Source: Ciona savignyi (taxonomy: Eukaryota; Chordata; Ascidiacea; Phlebobranchia; Cionidae). From it: a DNA stretch of 64,000 nt. A program made the position numbers and the translations under genes. Positions 1-23,325 of the stretch are shown in pieces. The first letter of the stretch is position 1, and each line of letters opens with the position of its first letter. A model generated the notes under the pieces. The model made no database searches and was not told where the DNA came from. It was given only the letters and a program-made list of their open reading frames with translations. The DNA lies in the NCBI GenBank assembly GCA_000149265.1, contig CH003412.1, positions 468,934 through 532,933 of the forward strand, given 5' to 3'.

Positions 1-3073
<3,073 letters not shown>

Positions 3074-4179
3074 AATCTACGTCACCAGTCGACGTCAGCA
3101 AGAACGACCGTGTGTTATGTATAGAGAATTTGTAAACAATGCGTTTTCCATTAAACTTTGGTTTGCTATTTTATGGCGGTATAGTAATACACTTGGAAAT
3201 AATAAAATAAATGCTTTGAATGATCTTTTTGTTACGGCAAATATTCCAACAACTGAAACAAAGTGGCTGTTGAGTCTTTTTTATATAAAAATAGTAAGAT
3301 ATGTATATTGTTTTATAAGTCACGAGGTCAAAATTTATATTTGTTATTGACCGTGACGCCATCGTATTTCACAGTGAATACTGATCGACAAGTCTGCTTA
3401 ACTGACCGAAAATCCCGCTCGCGACTTCTTGATAGCCTACGCGGTTTGGGGATAAAATTAATGTAACGAAGTATTTTTTAATCGGGAAAAAGTTTTGAAC
3501 CAATTATAGGTTCCTCACTAAGACCGATTTTATATTTAATTTTGTTGAATTTAGCGGTCGCGTAAACCATTTGGCTACAAGACCGGAAAGGCGTGTCTGT
3601 AATATTTTATTCTTTGAATCGGAGAACCACAATCGCTAGAGGACTATCGAATCTATCCGATACCAGGTTTGGGATGCCTATTGCTTTTTCAAAAACGAGA
3701 TGTACTCGTCACTAGTCAGCAATGCTAACAATTCGGCCGTTCGACCGCCATCAGGCCAAGTTCTAAACGGTCGACCGAACGAGTACAAGTGTCGAACTTA
3801 AGATGAGCTCGTTACTTGGACCGTTTTTTGTATAGTAGTCTGTATATCTATCAGCCACGTTAACCGTTCAGCCACACGAACGTACGCGGAGTATTCAAAA
3901 TTCTGTCTGACATATTATCTCACTGCTGGTGCCAGCTAACGAAGGCAGCATTAAAACTAGTCGCTGGCCAATTGGCTCTTTTCGTAATTTCCTGGTTGCT
4001 TGATTTCAGAGATTTAGTTCTTATGACAAAAGTTATGTCTCTTTTGCATACACGACAAAAGTTTTGGTAACCTAACTGTAGGCAAGAGATATTGCAATGA
4101 TTTGACATACCAGTGATACCGTATATAGAAACTTATTGTATTTTTAAATGTTTTTTTCCAATAACTAAATATATCAACT
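3074..4179. other. Intergenic, no gene seen
   Basis: This region lies downstream of the SLC38 stop codon. The short open frames here have no recognisable protein features and no coherent splice sites. I see no RNA gene. Short inverted matches around 3735-3785 (CGGCCGTTCGACCG against CGGTCGACCGAACG) are too weak to name. Confidence 0.5.
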
Positions 4180-4350
4180 TGTCCGGCCGCTTAGTCTGGC
4201 GGTGTGCGTCGCCTTTCAATCGAAAGATTGTAGGTGCGAAACTGAGCGCTAGCCAGTCGGTGGTGTCTTTGGGCGAGGCAATTTACGGACATTTTTAATG
4301 GGTTCTACAAAATTGAAGGTATGTGTCTATCATACACAACACACTGCAAA
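4180..4350 (+). repeat. SINE with tRNA-like head, 3' truncated
   Basis: The sequence begins with a tRNA-like head (about 4183-4250) holding TTAGTCTGGCGGTG (A-box region) and TAGGTGCGAAACTGAGC (degenerate B-box). It continues into the body of the dispersed family (GTCTTTGGGCGAGGCA, ATGGGTTCTAC, CACAACACACTGCAA). The body stops abruptly at about 4350, where the 183-bp tandem array starts. The reverse complement of the same head and body occurs at 21795-22115. tRNA-derived SINEs are known from Ciona; identity to a named family was not checked. Confidence 0.65.
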
Positions 4351-4840
4351 AACTCTATAAATGTTCATCTGGATAAGAAAACTGCAGCATCTTCAAATGC
4401 ATTCCTTAATGACGAGTTATGAATATTCAGACGCTTCGTGCATAGCCTCCCGCGGTTATAGTATATAAAATGTACATCAAATTGAAGGTATTTATAAGGG
4501 CTACAACATATCTAAAGGAATAATTGCCGAAAACTCTATAAATGTTCATCTGGATTAGTAAACTGCAGCATCTTCTAGTGCACTCCCTGTAAAGCGAGTT
4601 ATAAATATTCAGACGCTTCGTGCATATAGGCGCCAGCGGTTATCGTATATAAACTATACCTTAAATTGAAGGTATTTATAAGGGCTACAACATTTATAAA
4701 GGAATTATTGGCAAAAACTCTATAAATGTCCACCTGGAAAAGAAAACTGAAGCATCGTCCAATGCATCCCTTAATGACGAGTTATGAATATTCAGACGCT
4801 TCGTGCATATAGCCCCCCGCGGATGATTGTATATAAACTA
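4345..4840. repeat. Tandem array, about 183-bp unit, three copies
   Basis: The landmark CTCTATAAATGTTCATCTGG, or a close variant, starts at about 4353, 4534 and 4719, giving spacings of 181 and 185 bp. Each unit also has GACGAGTTATGAATATTCAG, CGCTTCGTGCATA and GTATATAAA followed by AAATTGAAGGTA. A fourth unit is broken after its GTATATAAACTA by the element starting at 4841 and resumes at 6727. No coding potential is seen. Confidence 0.8.
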
Positions 4841-6726
4841 GAGAGTGTCAACCACGTGTTTAACCACCACTATTTGTAAACCACATGTTGTAGGCCATAT
4901 ACTCATGCTAGTGTCCCTAACCACAATTTGTATTTTATACACTGAGTATGTAGTTTGTTTCTGCAAGCATAAACGCATGGGTCCCATAGTTATCCAACCA
5001 AACTTCTTTTCCATGTGTAGTTAAAAAAATAATAAATGTCCTAAATTTACGAACATTTCACCACATATGTTTTAAATTTAAACCTTCTTTTCAAGCGCTA
5101 CAGTGAAATGAAACTAAATTCCCAAAAACAGCCCGATTTAGTTTTTTTTTATAGTTTCTGGGAATTCTCCTAGGTTTAGTGGATAAGTTTTTATTTTTAC
5201 ATATGTGGGTCATGTTATGTAACTATTCCTAATGTTTTAATCTGATTTGTCGACTTCTTGTTGGAGATGTCAGTGCGATATGGCATGCTTGTCACAATCA
5301 AAATTCAGAACCATATCTTCGTTTTTAAAGGAATTACCCCAAGTAAATGTTTTTTTTTTTACTTTTAATTGGCACAAAGTGTCCAATGGTCTTACATTTT
5401 ACCAAAATATAATCAAAATTAGAGCAGCCGTTCCAGCACTATGCCCCAAAAAGCTAATTTATTAGAAAAAAAAACTTTTGGTTTTTAACGTCTCAGGGTA
5501 ATTCCCCTTGATTCATTACCCAAAATTTTGGATTCTGCATATCTAGCCCATGTTCTCTTACAAATGTCAAATTTTTATTGCGATTCCATTACTCCTTTTG
5601 GTAGATGTTGAGGCGAATTGGCATGCTTGTCACAATCATGATTTGAGAACAAAATCCTATTTTTAGGAGATTTACCTGGGTAAATTTTTAATTTCTTTTT
5701 AGTGTTAAATTAGTGACTAATGCATTTACATTCCACCAAATCTGATTCAAATTGTAACTTCGGTTCAAGCGCTATGCCCAAATAAGGCTATGTTTTTAGA
5801 AAAAAATAGCGTTTTGATTTTTAACGTACCAGGGGAATTCCCCCCGATTTGTCACCCACAATTTTGGTTTTTGCATATCTAGACCATGTTGTGTAAAACA
5901 TGTCAAATTTTCATTGCGATTCCATTACTCTTTCTGGTAGATATCGGGGCGACATGGCATGCTTGTCACAATCATGATTTGAGAACATATCCTATTTTTT
6001 TGGGGTTTTTCCCTGGGTAATTTTATTATTTCTTTTAGATGTTAAATTAGTGACTTAATTCACTTACATTCCACGAAATTTGATTCAAATTGTAACTTCC
6101 GTTCAAGCGCTATGCCCAAAAAGGCTATGTTTTTAGAAAAAAATAGCGTTTTGATTTTTAACGTTCCAGGGGAATTCCCCCTGGATTTATCACCCAAAAT
6201 TTTGGTTTCTACATATCCAAACCATGTTGTATAAAAAATGTCCAATTATCATTGCGATTCCATTACTCTTTCTGGTAGATGTCGGGGCGACATGGCATGC
6301 CTGTCACAATCATGATTTCAGTACAAAATCGATTTTTTAGGGTATTTCCCTAGATAAATTTGTTATTTCTTCCAACTGTTAATTCAGTGAGTAATACACT
6401 TACTTTTCACCAAATATGATTTAAATTGGAGCAGCCGTTCAAGCGCAATGCCACAAAAAGCTAAATTTTTCATAAAAAATAATGTTTTGGTTTTTAACCT
6501 CCCGGGGAAATTCCCCATGATTTATTACCGAAAATTTTGGTTTCTGCATATCTAGACTATGTTGTCTAACGAATGGCTAAGTTTCATTACGATTCCATTA
6601 TTCCTTCTGGTAGATGTCGGGGCGCCATGCCATGCCAGTCAAACCTTTGACGAAAAAAAAAAAAAAAGAAAAAAAAAACGGACAAAAACAATATGTGTCC
6701 CATTTTTTCCAAATGGGACCCATAAT
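4841..6726. mobile_element. Composite repeat element copy A, with five internal units of about 336 bp
   Basis: It starts GAGAGTGTCAACCACGTG and ends ATGGGACCCATAAT. Near the right end is a potential hairpin, GTCCCATTT facing AAATGGGAC. Inside, the landmark TGGCATGC (or a variant) recurs at about 5281, 5619, 5955, 6293 and 6627, so units are 334-338 bp long. Each unit also carries TTACCCAAAATTTTGG-like and GCATATCTAG-like stretches. The last unit runs into an A-rich tract. A TA dinucleotide flanks both ends (4839-4840 and 6727-6728), consistent with TA target duplication. It interrupts the 183-bp array. No transposase or reverse transcriptase reading frame is visible, so it would be non-autonomous. 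The 5' end has no evident inverted match to the 3' end. Confidence 0.7.
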
Positions 6727-6883
6727 TATATATCAAATTGAAGGTATTAGCAAGGGAACATATTCAAAGGAATAATTTTCGAAAATTCTATAAATTCGTG
6801 AATACCAATAACATTCACATTCGGTATTAATATTTTACATTTTTTTATAAATCTTTATCAGTCGAAAAAGCACGGTTTAACTA
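6727..6883. repeat. Remainder of the interrupted 183-bp array plus spacer
   Basis: The sequence AAATTGAAGGTATTAGCAAG followed by AATTCTATAAATTC (near 6787) is the continuation of the 183-bp unit broken at 4840. The rest, up to 6883, is AT-rich with no other feature. Confidence 0.6.
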
Positions 6884-9120
6884 GAAAGTGTCAACCACGT
6901 GTTAACCAACACTATTTGTAAAACACATGTTGTATGCCATATATTCATGCTTCAGGGTCCCTAACCACAATTTGTATTTTATACACCGAGTATATAGTTT
7001 GTTTCTGCAAGCATAAACGCATGGGTCCCATAGTTAACCAACCAAACTTATTTTCCATGTGCAGTTAAATAAAAGATAAACGTCTAAAATTTACGAACAT
7101 TTCACCACAAATATTTTAAATTAAAGCTTCTTTTCAAGTGCTGTAGTGAAATAAGGCTAAATTCCCAAAACAGCCCGATTTATTTTTTAATGGTTTCAGG
7201 AAATTCCCCTGGGTTTAGTAGATAAGTTTTTGTTTTTATAAGTGACTTATGTTATGGAACAATTCTTAAAGTTTTAATCTGATTTGTAGACTGCTTATTA
7301 GAGATGTCAGTGCGATATGGCATGTCTGTTACAATCGTAACTCAAGAACATATCTTCGTTTTCAAGGAAATTACCCTAAGGTAAATGTTTTCTATTTTTT
7401 AATTGGCACAGAGTGTCTAATGGTCTAACATTTCACTGAATCTGATCAAAATTAGAGCAGCCGTTCAAGCGCTATGCCCCCAAAAGCTAATTTATTAGAA
7501 AAAAAACGTTTTGGTTTTTAACGTCTTATGGGAGTTCCCCTGGATTCATTACCCAAAATTTTGGTTTCTGCATATCTAAACTCATGTTGTCTATAACAAA
7601 TACCAAAGTTTGATTGCGATTCCATTAATCCTTTTGGTAGATGTCGGGGCGACATGGCATGCTTGTCACAATCATGATTTGAGAACATATCCTATTTTTC
7701 GGGTATTTCCTTAGGTAATTTTATTATTTCTTCCAAGTGTTAAATCAGTGACTAATGCACTTACATTCCATGAAATCTGATTCAAATTGTAACTGCCGTT
7801 CAAGCGCTATGCCTAAAAAAGGCTATTTTTTTAGAAAAAAATAGTGTTTTGGTTTTTAACATCCCAGGGGAATTCCCCTTGATTTACTACCCAAAATTTT
7901 AGTTTCTGTATATCTAAACCATGTTGTCTAAAAAATGTCCAATTTTCATTGCGATTCCATTACTCCTTCTGGTAGATGTTGAGGCGACATGGCATGCCTG
8001 TCACAATCATGATTTCAGTACAAAATCGAATTTTTTAGGGTATTTCCCTAGGTAATTTTTTTTATTTTTTTTAAGTGTTAAATCAGTCACTAACACACTT
8101 TCTTTTCACCAAATATGATTCAAATTAGAGCAGCCGTTCAAGCGCTATGCCACAAAAAGCTAATTTTTTCATAAAAAATACCGTTTTGGTTTTTACCTCT
8201 CAGGGGAATTCCCCTTGATTTAATACCCAAAATTTTGGTTTCTGCATATCTAGATCATGTTGTCTAACGAATGACTAAGTTTCATTACGATTCGATTATT
8301 TCTTCTGGTAGATGTCGGGGCGACATAGCATGCCTGTCACAATTATCATTTAACAACAGAAGTTTAATTTTTAGGGTATTTCTCTGGGAATTTTTTTTAT
8401 TTCTTTTAAGTGTTAAATCAGTGACTATTGCACTAACATTCCCCAAAATTTGATTTAAATTGGAGCAGCCGTTCAAGCGCTATGGTCTAAAAAGCTAATT
8501 TTTTAGAAAAAAATGACCGTTTTGGTTTTTAACGTCCAAAGGGAATTCCCCTAAATTTATTACCCAAAATTTTGGTTTCTGCATATCTAGGCCATGTTGT
8601 CTACAAAATCACCAAGTTTCATTGCGATTCCATTATTCCTTCTGATAGATGTCGGGGCGCCATGCCATGCCTGTCACAATTATCATTTAACAGCAAAAGT
8701 TTAATTTTTAGGGTATTTCCCTAGGTAATTATTTTATTTCTTTTAAGTGTTAAATCAGTGACTAGTGCACTAACATTCCACCAAATTTGATTCAAATTGG
8801 AGTAGCTGTTCAATCGCTATGGCCTAAAAAGCTATTTTTTTAGAAAAAAAATGACCCGTTTTGGTTTTTAACGTCCAAGGGGAATTCCCCTAAATTTATT
8901 ACCCAAAATTTTGGTTTCTGCATATCTAGGGCCATGTTGTCTACAAAATCACCAAGTTTCATTGCGATTCCATTATTCCTTTCTGGTAGATGTCGGGGCG
9001 CCATGCCATGCCTGTCAAGCGTTTGACGAAGAAAAAAAAAAAAAAAAAGAAAAAAAAAAAAAGAAAAAAAAAACGGACAAAAACAATATGTGTCCCATTT
9101 TTTCAAATGGGACCCATAAT
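6884..9120. mobile_element. Composite repeat element copy B, with six internal units of about 336 bp
   Basis: This is a second copy of the element at 4841-6726. It begins GAAAGTGTCAACCACGTG and ends in the same GTCCCATTT...AAATGGGAC hairpin and CCCATAAT, again between TA dinucleotides (6882-6883 and 9121-9122). The unit landmark recurs at about 7318, 7655, 7990, 8327, 8663 and 9003, so this copy has one more unit than copy A. The long A-rich tract at about 9029-9073 precedes the hairpin. Lysine- or phenylalanine-rich open frames here come from that tract and are not genes. Confidence 0.7.
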
Positions 9121-9124
9121 TAGA

Positions 9125-9400
9125 AAATTGTGTAATTTTAAGGACTGTAGCCCTCGTAAAGTGGTTTAACTTTTTACTTCCGTCTTCCGTTTTTTCGCGT
9201 TTTATATTTCTAGGTAAAAAAACTTTGGTCTTTACAACGGGAAATCGTAAAAAGAGTTTCAAATCATTTTTTTATAGTTATTGGTCTGATTAGTAAAACA
9301 TTGTGCAATTAAAAAAAAAAGTTAACACCGTAAAATAACTTTTAGTTACCGTCTTCCGTTGTTCCGCGTTTTATATTTCTATGTAAAATACCTTTATTTA
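9125..9400. repeat. Direct duplication, about 170-bp period, just upstream of the IKZF gene
   Basis: Two diverged copies lie about 170 bp apart. Both carry a TGTGYAATT stretch, CCGTCTTCCGTT and CGCGTTTTATATTTCTA followed by GTAAAA. The second copy ends within 50 bp of the IKZF start codon, so this is probably promoter-proximal sequence. Function is unknown. Confidence 0.55.
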
Positions 9401-9409
9401 CTCCTCAGT

Positions 9410-9434
9410 TAGAAGTTTTTTAGGACTCATTGCA
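9410..9434 (+). promoter_or_regulatory. Candidate trans-splice acceptor before IKZF
   Basis: TTTTTTAG ends at 9423, followed by only 11 nt before the ATG at 9435. Another acceptor-like CTCCTCAG lies a little upstream. Tunicates trans-splice a short leader to many mRNAs, which gives very short leaders of this kind. An ordinary 5' UTR intron would look the same, so this is inference. Confidence 0.35.
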
Positions 9435-11628
9435 ATGGATAACACAATTCCTGATTATGGAACTAATGTAACCCCACCGTTTTCGCGGGATCCTTTTAAT
9501 TTACCTGTGTTGGATAACAACAGCACATTAAAAGACCAGGAAAAAGAACGAAATAAATGTCCTCACTGCCCATTTACAACAGTTTGGAAAAGTAGTCTTT
9601 CAGTTCACATACGGACTCACACAAGTAAGATTTTCTTATTTCCCACCCATAAATTGCATAGTATGACTTTAAAACATGCTATTCTGTATAAAGTATTTTT
9701 TAGTTACTTATACAAAGACTACTGAATAAGAAAGAAGGTGTGTTATTAGGTGTGGATGTACATAAAGTACAGTGCATATGTTAATTAAGCGTCTGTAAAT
9801 CGACTAAACATAGCAACATCAGATCAAAGATGCTAGTAAAGACAACACGCGGCACATATTAAATAATGACACGAATTTGCTACACTAGTGCCAATATCTT
9901 AACATAAATAAATAAAAATTGTTTTTGTGGGATTTCGGAAGTTGTATTGATGTTAAAAATTAGGGGAAGAGCATTGTACATTTATTAATGAGAAAACATA
10001 CAAAAAGAAAGATTAACAAAAGATTTATGTGATATATATATATGTATAATGCGCTTTTAAATTATAACCATCCAAGGATTTCTATTTTTACATGGTTTTC
10101 AGTTAACACACTTACAAATCTAGACATAACCTTAAGTCACGTGCGTAATCCATATCACCAGATAGACCATTGTTGATTTAGTAATCATTCACCTCAGAAC
10201 GATTATTAATTGAATGCTATCTGCATATATATCAATGTGGACTAACCCTAACTGTAGAAAGGGCAAAATTTAGTTGCTTTACTTTGTTTTACATTTTTTT
10301 CATTACAGACGAGCGACCGTGGAAATGTGCTTTGTGTAACAAGCATTTTAAACTAAAGCACCATTTAAAGTGCCATCTTCTGACACACTCTAATAAACCA
10401 ACCAAATGTAATCTGTGTAATTTCAGGTATTTGAAAATCCAACTTTTACTATACATTTAATTTTTTATCCTATTACATAATTAAATAAATTATCCTACTT
10501 TATTATGTTATTGTGTGACTAAGGCTATCTAATAACCAAGTAAAATCCATTGATACATCAGCAGTATTTCTTCCAGCCAGCAGATAGAAATAATAATAAT
10601 TTCTATGCTAAATAAAACAAGGTTTTTTGTTTATGTTGGTGCTATAAATTCTACTTATTTTGACCCTCGTAATTTATTTCTATTTTGCCAGGTGCTCTGA
10701 CAGCAGAATAATGCAACGACACAAACTACTTAGCCATAAAATTGGATTTAAAAAGCGTCCCATATCTCGGCCAACTTTGGTAATGCCAGTGTCTTCAAAC
10801 TCAGATGACACTTTTAATTCCTTCTTTGGAGATGGAAGTAGTGCAGTGTCCGCCATTGGGCAGTCCTCAAATCCATTAAATACTCCTGGATATGGTTACA
10901 AGGTGCCAGCAATTCCTTTGCAAAATGAACCCGTCCCGCAATCCGAAATACGAGCTTCACCCAACCGTGTTTTATGGCAACGTAATCTTTCATCCCAGTC
11001 ATTTCCACCGCAAGCTATCGCAAGTTCCCCGAGTATTCAGCACCAGCAGAGATGGCCTATCATAACTGCTTCTTCTTCATTGCAAGAAATACAAGTTAAA
11101 GAGCAACTGCGGCAAAAGTCATCTGATCTTGCTTCCGTTTCCTCCACCGACAGCGTCATAGTGATTAAAGAGGAGGTTCCTCAACTGATTGAGTTGGATG
11201 ATTCTTCTGATCTCAATCCACCTTGCTTTCAGTTCCCCAGCGGAAGTTCTGATGCACAGCAAAACACCTCGACTGATGAGTCCAGTGCTTCCGAACTCCG
11301 CATTACTTCTCCACAATCGACAACAACTATCGCCGAGAAAAATGAAGTAACGCCAAAACGCTTGCGAACTGTCAGCACCCATTCTATTTCGAATACAAGT
11401 ACAGTGGCCAGTGATTGCTCTACTGTGAAACGGTCGGAGCCAAAATGGAGATGCCCCCACTGTGATATAATCTTCCCGGATAATATAATGTTTGGACTAC
11501 ACATGGCTTGTCACTCAGTTGGCCATCCCTACAAATGCAACATTTGTGGCTTTATTTGTCGGGACAGACACGATTTCACTTTCCATTTTTCAATGGGAAA
11601 GCATTCAACAGAGAATGCCAACCACTAG
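9435..11628 (+). CDS. IKZF: Ikaros-family (IKZF-like) C2H2 zinc finger transcription factor
   Basis: Three exons, 9435-9624, 10309-10426 and 10692-11628, join in phase to give 414 residues. Three N-terminal C2H2 fingers lie at about residues 42-62, 70-90 and 97-118; the third straddles the exon 2/3 junction and has H-x4-H. Two C-terminal fingers lie at about 357-377 (CPHC...HMACH) and 385-407 (CNIC...HFSMGKH, H-x5-H). The C-terminal pair, with its spacing and terminal position, is the dimerisation domain typical of the Ikaros family; the N-terminal fingers would bind DNA. Vertebrate Ikaros usually has four N-terminal fingers. The middle is Ser/Pro/Gln-rich and has a SUMO consensus IKEE (261-264) next to acidic, hydrophobic SIM-like stretches. 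The start is the first ATG in a short leader. Family call is firm; orthology to one vertebrate member is not claimed. Confidence 0.88.
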
Positions 11629-14541
11629 ATAAAAAAAAAATGTTGAGGAAGTTTTTTTACGATTGGGTTTTGTAGTCTGTATAGCAACTATGTATGATTT
11701 TTTTTCTTAATGTATATATGTGTTTCTAATTTGTATTTTATGACAGGAAATGAAATTTGTCAATTTTCTGATGTAGCAAAAATTTGTTTTAATACATATT
11801 TTTTTACCAACTAATTTTTTAACTTTAAATCCATGACAGAAATCAACATTTGGAAAGTTTTGTATGTGCACTATTTTTTACTTGAGAAGTATTTAATCAA
11901 TATTGTAAGACTTCACAATTTATTATTTGCAGTGAGCAAAGCTGCAGTTGATGCTTTTTTATGAGAATGTCTCGTCTATGGCAACTAAGTCTATACGGCT
12001 TCGAAGTTATAAAAGTAATACCCGCTTATGACACCATGCGTAAGTTAAACCAAGTCAAGTATATTATAATATCTGCCTGCATGTAAATGTAGTGTTTAAA
12101 AATGAATATACGTCGTCTGAAAGTCTGACTACTGTTGTTTTTTCACTATCATAATATAGATTAATGAGTGTTGTAGCATACAGGCTATGGCTGTAGTACT
12201 TAGAAAGCATGTTTTTATTTTGGTGCTTTAAACCAAATAATATTGGTTATCCACAATAAAATCATCGTATATTGAACGTAATAGTGACAAAATAAACTGT
12301 TTTTTTTATGTGAAAAGTATTAGATTCTTGTCGGTTGCTGTTTCATCAGCTTGACTGCGATAAGAAACTACTGCCATCACGATAAGAGTTAAGATAAAAA
12401 AGGAAAAGCATAGTAGGGAAACTAAAATCACGTTCATATGTATCCCAGAACTGAAATAGCCAATACCTTTTTACCGATTTAGCTTTACACCTCAGTTTTC
12501 AGGTTTTAATTATTCATCTTCATAACTGTAAAACAAATGTACAAAAACCAATTAAACGTGCTTGCAGATAACCAAATTATATTTCCATTTACCATTGCAT
12601 TTTGACCGACCCTTGACACACATCGCGAATTGTACTGCACGATGGTCGGACAAACTGTTAGCCGATTTGACGAAACAAATCGCCCGGTCCGGTAGTCAGT
12701 CTTAGTAAACATCGTAGTATAAAGCAGTACACTACTGTACCATATAACAATGCTAGGTGTGCCGCGGAAAAATAACAAAAAAATTTAACTCACAGTTTTT
12801 GCCAAATAAGGATTTTAGTTTTTGCAAATTTGAATATTACGGATATCATACACTTCGCTAATATAATATCAAATGCACATAGCTTGTTAGACGACCTATT
12901 GTACAATTTTAACTGCAACGTGCCGTCAAATTTAGGAAGTTTTTAAATGTGCCTCAAGTAAAAAAAGTTTGCTGAGCACTGGTCTAAAGTTCGGTCGGAT
13001 GACTGAATGGTTAACCCTACCGAATTATATCTCTCAATATAAAAAAACCATTGCGGTATAAAACAACATCGTTGTCTTATCGTACGAACGTGTGAACATA
13101 CTGACTGCAGCACAAAAGCAGTCTCAGTGACCAACCAGCCCATCATGGATTTAAAACTTTAACTCGTAGTCTTTTATTTACCGGTAATGGCGCAAGTGTT
13201 GCTCATAACAATGTTGTATCTGCTGGATACACCTTAGCAGTAAGGAAGAAAATGTAAGTAAATCTTTAATGATTTCTATTCTGCTAACACGTGTATTGCC
13301 GGAGTATTGTCGTACATATCGTTGATTTGACTACCGAAGAACAAAAAATAATGAAGTGAAAAGCGGCTGAGCAAGTGGTAAGCTACAACCTGTGCAACTT
13401 TATGTCATTATTTTTCCACCTTTATGTGGTAATCGTAAAGAGTATTATTTCCGTAACACATATATACGCTACGATTGGGCTCCAAGTATTTTTTATTAAT
13501 TTTATTGGATCTGAATGTAATGTTATTTTGTACATATACCAGATATTGCATACACCTTAAATTTATATTTTTGGAGATTTTTCGCATTGGGACATTACTT
13601 TAATTTAATATTATTTTTTGATGTCTCTGCATGTACATACTTTTATAAAGTTAAAAAAAAGTTATTTGATCAAGTATAATAAATGTCGGCTTAGAAAGAA
13701 TACAACTCTCGGCGTTAAAAAGAACGAAATCCAGTCTTAATTTAATATTCCCCAGCAACTTGTTTTTTTCCGCTATTGTGATTTTCCCAAATTTTTAAAT
13801 AAATAATAAATTCGTAAATATCTGTTAACGTTTTAACCCAATTGGACTTTATTTTATTGAACATGTGGCGTTAAAGTAGAGGTATGAAATATTTGAGGTA
13901 TATATTGGAGAGATTTATTATGTCATGACAAGTTTTCCGCGTATTCTCATTCACGGGGATAATAAATCACGGATAATTTTTTCCATATTCATCAGGATAA
14001 AAAAATTCGAGCTAAATTAAACTCCTTTAAAGACGAAACGTAATTATACAGCAATCGTTTATTTACATTGAGCAGGCGATAACGAAATTATTAAACAAAC
14101 TTGTACCATCGTATTTACAACATTGTCTCAAACAATCACAGTGATTTAGGTTGCCTGATTACGCGGTGCGTTAAAACAAAACTAAAATGCAATTTACAGA
14201 TACATTAAGGTCATTTCCGTGTGTCATGAACAAATCGAAGGGGTAATCTGTAAAATAAAAGACAAGGTAAATGAACTAAATCGTACACTTTAAAGAAAAA
14301 TACGTTCAGACAGTAACATTGATGTCAGAGCAGGTGTAGATTTACGGAAAAAAATATTGTGATTGTAAATGTGACAAAATGCTACTTAGTATGAACTACT
14401 TACGTCATACCATACATATGTACATATACAGTCATTTAAGTTCACGTACATAGTTCATTGGGCGGCAGTGAGCAAAAAGGAAAGGGAACATACAAATAGC
14501 AACAACACATCACTGTAAAAATATGAAATTAATGTACCGAG
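11629..14541. other. Intergenic between IKZF and myosin copy 1 (convergent ends)
   Basis: This region holds the 3' UTR of IKZF, with a candidate poly(A) signal AATAAA at about 12257, and the presumed 3' UTR of myosin copy 1 near its right edge. A hAT-like relic lies at 12722-12982. The remaining short open frames have no recognisable protein features. Confidence 0.5.
12722..12982. mobile_element. hAT-like non-autonomous element relic
   Basis: The interior matches the element at 53483-53739 in order: TTCGCTAATATAATATCAAA, GCACATAGCTTGT, TGCCGTCAAATTTA, AAATGTGCCT and then GAGCACTGG at the right end. The reverse complement of that end, CCAGTGCTCAGCAA, has the CAGTG start typical of hAT terminal repeats. 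The left end is decayed and no target duplication was found. Confidence 0.5.

Positions 14542-23325
<8,784 letters not shown>

Noticed and set aside
4183..4255. Possible tRNA gene
   Set aside because: The A-box and B-box are degenerate, the acceptor stem does not pair, and the sequence runs straight into a repeated SINE body.
4353..4840. CRISPR-like spaced repeats
   Set aside because: The repeats are 183-bp tandem units in a eukaryotic genome without short repeat and spacer alternation or cas genes.
8840..9262. Open frames in the composite element, including lysine- or phenylalanine-rich ones
   Set aside because: They arise from the long A tract and the repeat units, have no protein family features and are not shared between units in a coding frame.
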